DNA from: Pseudoalteromonas sp. MSK9-3
Lineage (GTDB): Bacteria > Pseudomonadota > Gammaproteobacteria > Enterobacterales > Alteromonadaceae
Length of the DNA stretch: 64,000 bases
Assembly: GCF_003590335.1 (NCBI RefSeq)
Contig: NZ_MIET01000026.1
Span: 78,953-142,952 of the forward strand
Direction: 5' to 3'
Shown here piece after piece: positions 58,490-64,000 of the stretch (position 1 is its first letter; every line of letters starts with the position of its first letter). The position numbers and the translations under genes were made by a program. The notes under the pieces are model-generated. The model was not told where the DNA came from. It made no database searches and was given only the letters and a program-made list of their open reading frames with translations.

Positions 58490-59869
58490 CTACGCTTTAC
58501 GCCAAGTCGTTTTACCTGCACTATCTTCAAGCACAACGCCTAATGCCGCTAAGGCATCTCGTGCTGCATCAGCCGCAGCCCAATCTTTACTCGCGCGCGC
58601 TTCATTGCGAGCAACAATGAGCGCTTCAATCTTAGCGACTTCATCATTATCTTGCTCACCTTGTAAAAAAGCTTCTGGTGCTTGTTGCGCAATACCCAGT
58701 ACTTCACCCAGTTTTACAAGGATATAGGCATGCTGCGCTGCTGCTTCACTGTCTTTGTCTTTTAGCAAATTAACTTCTTTTGCCAACTCAAAAATAACAG
58801 GTAATGCTTCTGGTGTATTAAAATCATCATTCATTGCTGATTCAAAACGATTAACGTAACTATTTCCCGTAAGCGCAACTTCAACAGGTTCCACGCCTCG
58901 CAGCGCAGTATAAATACGCTCTAAAGACGCACGCGCTTGCTCTAAGTTTTCTTGAGAATAGTTCAGCTGGCTGCGATATTGCCCGTTAATTAAAAAGTAA
59001 CGTACCGTTTCACGGTCGTACTTTTTAAGTACTTCTCTTACGGTAAAGAAATTGCCCAATGATTTAGACATTTTTTCTTTGTTCACCTGCACCATACCGG
59101 TATGGATCCAAGTATTTACATAGCGACCATCGTTCGCACAGCATGACTGCGCAATTTCATTTTCATGGTGCGGAAATTGTAAATCTGAGCCACCACCGTG
59201 AATGTCAAAGAAGTCACCTAGGTGCTTAGAACTCATAGCACTACACTCTATGTGCCATCCAGGTCGACCCTCACCCCACGGTGAAGTCCATGAAGGCTCA
59301 CCCGCCTTCGCTTTTTTCCAAAGGACAAAGTCAAGCGGATCATCTTTATCTTGTGCCACATCGACGCGTGCACCCGCTTGTAACATTTCTAAGTTTTGCT
59401 GGGACAACTGGCCATACTGTTCAAACGTTGAAACATCGAATAACACATCACCACTCTCAGCGACATATGCATGCCCCTTAGTGATCAAGCGCTCGATCAT
59501 TGCTATGATTTCTTCCATGTGGCCGGTGACTGTCGGTTCGATGTCGGCAGGCAAAATATTTAACGCGTCGAAATCTTCATGCATTGCTTTAGTCATTCGA
59601 ACCGTCAATGTATTAATGTCTTCATTATTTTCAGCGGCACGCTTAATGATTTTATCATCAACATCCGTAATATTTCGCACATATGTCACATCGTACCCTA
59701 AGTGACGTAAATAACGGTTCATAACATCGAATGACACATAAGTGCGTGCATGCCCCACATGACAGAAATCATAAATTGTAATACCACACACATACATGTC
59801 GACTTTGCCTTCGACTAAGGGTTTAAACGGGGTCTTTTGACGTGTGAGTGTATTATATATCTGCAACAT
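58490..59869 (-). CDS. cysS: Cysteinyl-tRNA synthetase
   Basis: A 459-residue class I synthetase. HIGH-type motif lies in [18 protein letters not shown], and the KMSKS loop in [12 protein letters not shown]. The zinc-binding Cys in WHIECSAMS and HHENEIAQS are present. ATG 59869 gives the standard MLQIYNTL start; the frame to 59890 adds seven residues. It is divergent from ppiB, as in many gammaproteobacteria. Confidence 0.96.
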   Translation of the reverse strand: MLQIYNTLTRQKTPFKPLVEGKVDMYVCGITIYDFCHVGHARTYVSFDVMNRYLRHLGYDVTYVRNITDVDDKIIKRAAENNEDINTLTVRMTKAMHEDFDALNILPADIEPTVTGHMEEIIAMIERLITKGHAYVAESGDVLFDVSTFEQYGQLSQQNLEMLQAGARVDVAQDKDDPLDFVLWKKAKAGEPSWTSPWGEGRPGWHIECSAMSSKHLGDFFDIHGGGSDLQFPHHENEIAQSCCANDGRYVNTWIHTGMVQVNKEKMSKSLGNFFTVREVLKKYDRETVRYFLINGQYRSQLNYSQENLEQARASLERIYTALRGVEPVEVALTGNSYVNRFESAMNDDFNTPEALPVIFELAKEVNLLKDKDSEAAAQHAYILVKLGEVLGIAQQAPEAFLQGEQDNDEVAKIEALIVARNEARASKDWAAADAARDALAALGVVLEDSAGKTTWRKA

Positions 59870-60074
59870 GTAGTTCGATTTCCTAAACAAAGATGGACAT
59901 GAGGAACCATGATAACACTTGCTCTGTCACTGCTCTATACCCAAATTAATACAAATGACCAAGTTTACGTGTATTTTTTCATCAAGTATCAATAAATACG
60001 CTTTGAAAATTGTCAGCCAAGACACTTCTGCTATAGAATATCCTTCTTTGAAAATTAACTATTAGGAAGCCTCC

Positions 60075-60566
60075 ATGGTTGTTCTACATACTAACTTCGG
60101 TGAGATCAGCATTAAACTATTTGCAGATGAAGCACCAGCAACTGTTGAAAACTTTTTAAACTACGCTAAATCTGGCTTTTATGATGGCACCATTTTTCAC
60201 CGAGTAATCGATGGCTTTATGGTTCAAGGTGGTGGTTTTACACCGGGTATGGAACAAAAGTCTGTACAAGCCCCTATACAAAATGAAGCGACAAATGGCC
60301 TAAGCAACAAAACGGGCACTTTGGCAATGGCGCGTACACCAGATCCTCATTCAGCGACTGCACAGTTTTTCATTAATGTGAATAACAATGATTTCCTAAA
60401 CTTTAGCAGCGAAACTTCACAAGGTTGGGGTTACTGTGTATTTGCTGAAGTTGTTGAAGGCATGGATATCGTAGAAAAAATTAAAAATGTTGCAACGGGT
60501 TCTTCTGGCTTCCATCAAGATGTTCCTCTTGAGGATGTTGTCATTGAAAAAGTGACTGTTGCTTAA
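60075..60566 (+). CDS. ppiB: Cytoplasmic cyclophilin, peptidyl-prolyl isomerase B
   Basis: A 163-residue cyclophilin without signal peptide. It has the catalytic [14 protein letters not shown] and QFFINVNNN, and ends in VIEKVTVA. It catalyses proline isomerisation in the cytoplasm. AGGAAG precedes the ATG. A strong terminator separates it from lpxH, the usual neighbour. Confidence 0.95.
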   Translation: MVVLHTNFGEISIKLFADEAPATVENFLNYAKSGFYDGTIFHRVIDGFMVQGGGFTPGMEQKSVQAPIQNEATNGLSNKTGTLAMARTPDPHSATAQFFINVNNNDFLNFSSETSQGWGYCVFAEVVEGMDIVEKIKNVATGSSGFHQDVPLEDVVIEKVTVA

Positions 60567-60587
60567 CCCATTTTTATATCCAGTTTT

Positions 60588-60610
60588 AAGCGGGATCACT
60601 CCCGCTTTTT
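60588..60610 (+). terminator. Terminator between ppiB and lpxH
   Basis: AAGCGGGA (60588-60595) pairs with TCCCGCTT (60600-60607) and is followed by T residues. It lies 15 bases before the lpxH start, so lpxH may depend partly on read-through. Confidence 0.8.
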
Positions 60611-60624
60611 AGCTAAGAGAGACA

Positions 60625-61359
60625 ATGCGTAAAACCTATTTTATTTCAGATCTACATCTTAGCGACGACCGTTCAGATATTACCGAAGCATTCTTTACTT
60701 TTCTTGATGAGCATATGAACACTGACGTAGATGCACTCTATATACTCGGTGATTTTTTTGAGGTCTGGATTGGAGATGATGAGCGTGCACCGCTAGCAAA
60801 TTTGGTAGCTGAAAAACTAACAAACTTAAAAGAACTCAATATTGATGTGTACTTTTTACATGGCAATCGAGATTTCTTAATCGGTAAAAGCTACGCAAAA
60901 CAAGCAAATTTTAGGTTACTCCCAGAGCAAGCGGTTATTGATTTGTATGGAAATAAAACCGTCATACTGCATGGTGATGAAATGTGTACTCAAGATATTG
61001 CCTATCAGAATTTTCGCAAAAAAAGTCGAGGATGGTGGTGGCCAAAACTTATTCTAGCAACCCCTTTGTGGTACCGCCGTAGAGTTGCTAAAAATGCTCG
61101 CCAAAAAAGTAAAGAAAATCAAAAAGGCAAAGCCTTGGATATTTTAGATGTAACAAGCGAGGCGGTACAAGCCATGTTTGAAAAATATAACGTCTGCAAT
61201 ATGATCCATGGGCATACACATCGACCTTGTGTACATACTAGCCAAACAGATGACCAAGAGTTTACGCGAACGGTACTCGGTGATTGGTATAGTCAAAGTT
61301 CATATTTAGTTGTTAATGAACTAGGCCAAGTTCTTGAGGGTTCCAAGCTTCAAAGCTAA
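60625..61359 (+). CDS. lpxH: UDP-2,3-diacylglucosamine hydrolase
   Basis: A 244-residue calcineurin-like phosphoesterase that makes lipid X in lipid A synthesis, at the inner membrane surface. Metal and active motifs are SDLHLSDD, GDFFEVWIGDD, HGNRDFLIG, HGDEMCTQD and HGHTHRP. ATG follows AAGAGAG. It is in the conserved cysS-ppiB-lpxH neighbourhood. Confidence 0.95.
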   Translation: MRKTYFISDLHLSDDRSDITEAFFTFLDEHMNTDVDALYILGDFFEVWIGDDERAPLANLVAEKLTNLKELNIDVYFLHGNRDFLIGKSYAKQANFRLLPEQAVIDLYGNKTVILHGDEMCTQDIAYQNFRKKSRGWWWPKLILATPLWYRRRVAKNARQKSKENQKGKALDILDVTSEAVQAMFEKYNVCNMIHGHTHRPCVHTSQTDDQEFTRTVLGDWYSQSSYLVVNELGQVLEGSKLQS

Positions 61360-61425
61360 CTATCAGTCTTCACTGACCCAGTAATGTATATTTAAATATT
61401 GCTAGGCCAGTGCATTAGGTAAAGC

Positions 61426-62178
61426 CTATGCAGGCTTTCCACTATGAAACTTAAAGTCTGTGTCATCTGATAAAATCAGTTCAGCTTCTACTTCACCAAA
61501 AAACTTAACACGCTCCGAAATATCACACCCAGCAATTTCTTCTGCAAGCGTTAAATAATCTTGATAATGGCGAGCTTCTGAGCGCAGCAAGGATATATAA
61601 AAGTCACCTAGGCGTTTATCAACATGAGGGGCTAACTTTGCAAACCGCTCGCATGAGCGCGCTTCAATATACGCCCCACAAATCAATTTATCTATCATAG
61701 CATCGGGCTCATACGTTTTGACATGACGAAGCATGCCCTTGGCGTAGCGACATGGGGTAATGCTGCGATACTCAACATCATATTCATCCATGATCTCTAG
61801 CACTTGATAGAAATGATGTAACTCTTCTTTGATCAGAATCACCATTTTATCTATCAAATCTTGCCCATAGGGTGAATTAGATTTTGGGATCACTGATTTG
61901 GTCAGCTTATTCTTTGCTGGTAACGTTCGCCAGTCGCCTTCCCTTTTATAAATTAACGTCTCAAAAGGCTTTAACCACTCAAGCAACGCGTCTGCACCGT
62001 CTTTATCAACGGCATACTTGCGAATTAAAAACATCGCCGATTGGGCTGCTTTTAGCTCACAGATCAAATGGTCAATTAACACGATTGATAAATTTTCTGG
62101 ATCAACGGCAACGTCAACCCAAGCCTGAGGTGTTTCACACTGCAAAAATTGCTTAATTGGGTGTAGTAGTTCTTCCAA
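61426..62178 (-). CDS. miaE: tRNA 2-methylthio-N6-isopentenyl adenosine hydroxylase MiaE
   Basis: A 250-residue ferritin-like di-iron protein that hydroxylates ms2i6A37 on tRNA with oxygen. The iron ligands are in ELKAAQSA, KEELHHFYQVLE, EARSCERFAKLA and SEARHYQDYLT. Length is normal for the family. It is convergent with lpxH and is the last ordinary gene before the decayed region. Confidence 0.92.
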   Translation of the reverse strand: MEELLHPIKQFLQCETPQAWVDVAVDPENLSIVLIDHLICELKAAQSAMFLIRKYAVDKDGADALLEWLKPFETLIYKREGDWRTLPAKNKLTKSVIPKSNSPYGQDLIDKMVILIKEELHHFYQVLEIMDEYDVEYRSITPCRYAKGMLRHVKTYEPDAMIDKLICGAYIEARSCERFAKLAPHVDKRLGDFYISLLRSEARHYQDYLTLAEEIAGCDISERVKFFGEVEAELILSDDTDFKFHSGKPA

Positions 62179-62391
62179 CTTTCTATCTCTTAATAAAATC
62201 AGTGTTTATAAATGCTTTTTCAATACTACATTTATTAATATTGGTCGCATTATACCATCACTATCTATAATCAGTGCTAGTTAGATCAAATGACATACCG
62301 ATATATTGGACTTCCCATGGTTTTCTAGTCAATTTCTAAGTGCCTGATCAATTAGGAACATCAGGTCATAGTTCATAATGGTCGAAATTGA

Positions 62392-62811
62392 AAACAATGT
62401 GAGAGGCCTACGCCGTTACGGTTCAAAGCTTACTCATTTGCTGAACGAGCACACCAAGAGAGGCGATTTTCTGATCACTTTTTGCAACTAGGCAGTGCTG
62501 GTAAGTACGAGGATGCAGTTCAACTATTCGTTTGCACAAGCCAAAAGAACTTTAGAAGTATATGGCGGAAGGTCGAAAACGTCATGCAGCAACATCGTAT
62601 TTATTCTCATGTTTTCTACCTTGTAGCTGACAATAAATATTGGGTTGAACCACTACAACAAGCCCAGTTTATGGAACATAACGAACAACAAACAAAGAAA
62701 CTCGTAGCAACTCCAAAAACGACTAAGAACTGGCCCCTCCATTGCCAATATAAATCGCATCGGATTTTTGAGGTTCCACATATTCCCAGCCGAAACTATC
62801 CAGTGCCTTAG
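62392..62811 (+). pseudogene. Open but start-less frame, possible remnant gene
   Basis: After a stop at 62389-62391 this frame reads on for 140 codons with protein-like composition (RFKAYSFAERAHQERRFSDH; VENVMQQHRIYSHVFYLV; KYWVEPLQQA). No ATG occurs before residue 64; TTG 62482 is possible. The frame beginning at ATG 62378 (MVEIENN) would join it with a one-base shift. The last ~30 codons overlap an antisense ORF and look unnatural. The family is not recognised. Confidence 0.4.
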
Positions 62812-63034
62812 CTGCGAGCATTCTTATCTTCTGCCATATCAGAGAAGATGAAAGCAGTTCATTATCAACATAATGTTCTACAAACTTTTCTCCTGCATGA
62901 CTGACCAAGAATAAGTCCAGTTCAGCAAGTGAATTAGATTCTGTTGCTGTCAGTTTATCCAACTGCAATTGCTCGTACGCTTCTCCAAAGTCAAGAACTA
63001 GCTCGTCTCCTACGTAAACGAAGTCAGGGTACAA
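62723..63034 (-). CDS. Hypothetical protein of about 103 residues
   Basis: A minus-strand ORF with acidic, helical composition (DELVLDFGEAYEQLQLDKL; WQKIRMLAAKALDSFGWEYV). It starts at TTG 63034, but the frame is open further upstream for 15 codons to a TAG, without ATG. It ends IYIGNGGASS. No family is recognised. It overlaps the remnant ORF at its 3' end. Confidence 0.4.
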   Translation of the reverse strand: MYPDFVYVGDELVLDFGEAYEQLQLDKLTATESNSLAELDLFLVSHAGEKFVEHYVDNELLSSSLIWQKIRMLAAKALDSFGWEYVEPQKSDAIYIGNGGASS

Positions 63035-63088
63035 GGCTGTTTGAACTTCAGCAGCGACGAAAGTGCTAACAGTGTGTTTCTAAGAAGT

Positions 63089-63469
63089 TCATGGTTTGTA
63101 TTTGTTTGACGCAACGCTTTTTTTCACTCTTATTTGACTAATTAAATAAACAGATAAAATCGCTAATAAGCCTGCGAACACATGTAGCAATGAATGAGTC
63201 CTAGAAATACCGAAGTCTTCAATAGATACGTTAGCAGAATTAGTATCGACCCAAGAAGCATAAAACAAGTGCTGATCTCCAGTCCATAAATCAATTGCAA
63301 ATCCATCGCTCGTTGGTGTTCCGTATTCGTTCAAAACATGCTCAGGATAATTTTCGAAATGAAGAGTCAGATGAAAATTTTTAACGTGGTTTGAAATATC
63401 AGTCCGTGCTTCTACCCATTCAATTAATTCCGCTTCGCGTGGTTGTAGTGGCATAGTTAATTTGGCCAC
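63089..63469 (-). CDS. Hypothetical single-pass membrane protein beside the IS3 element
   Basis: A 126-residue protein with a soluble N-part ([29 protein letters not shown]-like [15 protein letters not shown]) and one membrane helix near the C-terminus ([20 protein letters not shown]). The frame starts at GTG 63469; ATG 63454 also fits. The start lies close to the probable left end of the IS3 element, so the true N-terminus may be lost. No family is recognised. Confidence 0.5.
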   Translation of the reverse strand: MAKLTMPLQPREAELIEWVEARTDISNHVKNFHLTLHFENYPEHVLNEYGTPTSDGFAIDLWTGDQHLFYASWVDTNSANVSIEDFGISRTHSLLHVFAGLLAILSVYLISQIRVKKSVASNKYKP

Positions 63470-63520
63470 CCATTAAGAAAGAAATGTTATGCTATTGAGC
63501 ATACAAATTTGGGTGAAAAA

Positions 63521-64000
<480 letters not shown>

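Noticed and set aside
59202..59705. 167-codon ORF antisense to cysS
   Set aside because: It is a shadow frame opposite a clearly coding gene, with odd composition.

Overview
The window is a 64 kb stretch of a gammaproteobacterial chromosome, most likely Pseudoalteromonas or a close Alteromonadales relative. This rests on gene order (rpoE-rseA-rseB-rseC-lepA-lepB-rnc-era-recO-pdxJ; nadB beside ygfX-sdhE and ygfZ; cysS-ppiB-lpxH; epmC-COG3199 kinase-yfcL; fadI-fadJ), moderate AT richness, frequent TTG/GTG starts, and protein resemblance. The species cannot be fixed from the sequence alone. No rRNA, tRNA or CRISPR array was seen.

Layout. 1-5 kb: the end of a DUF1269-like membrane protein, a Tat-exported PhoD-like phosphatase, an SdaC-type amino acid permease and a secreted cyclophilin with a C-terminal sorting-like tail. 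5-17.5 kb: a signalling block with a membrane EAL phosphodiesterase, a chemoreceptor, a FIST-domain sensor joined to a histidine kinase (NosP/NahK-like arrangement), an AbgT transporter, an HDOD protein and a receiver-TPR protein. 17.6-26.2 kb: an atypical Nramp-like transporter, a periplasmic TonB-like protein, the epmC operon and the fadIJ beta-oxidation operon with a FadR-like operator. 26.4-34.6 kb: a MoxR/Bat 'aerotolerance' operon followed by an ECF sigma factor with its DUF3379 partner. 34.7-40.2 kb: a Tim44-domain protein, a damaged GrpB-family gene, an unannotated double-glycine leader peptide gene, a frameshifted small membrane gene, a glycerate-kinase-like P-loop kinase and a catalase. 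40.2-48.7 kb: the conserved envelope-stress and translation cluster on the minus strand, led by a sigma-E-like autoregulatory promoter. 48.9-61.4 kb: mostly housekeeping genes (nadB, sdhE, ygfZ, a SlyD-like isomerase, crotonase, LrgA/LrgB, MscS, cysS, ppiB, lpxH). 61.4-64 kb: miaE, a decayed stretch of unrecognised ORFs, and the left part of an IS3-family element cut by the window edge.

The least expected items are in the gaps between genes. They are (1) a 53-residue Gly-Gly leader peptide with a short Cys-rich core, resembling class I lanthipeptide-type precursors, at 36444-36605 with its own terminator and no modification or export gene beside it; (2) a 193 bp MITE-like element at 50503-50695, flanked by AACT direct repeats, whose ends supply the stop codons of both convergent neighbours, nadB and ygfX; and (3) a second, 259 bp MITE-like element at 12712-12970. 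All functional statements come from reading motifs; no database search was run.
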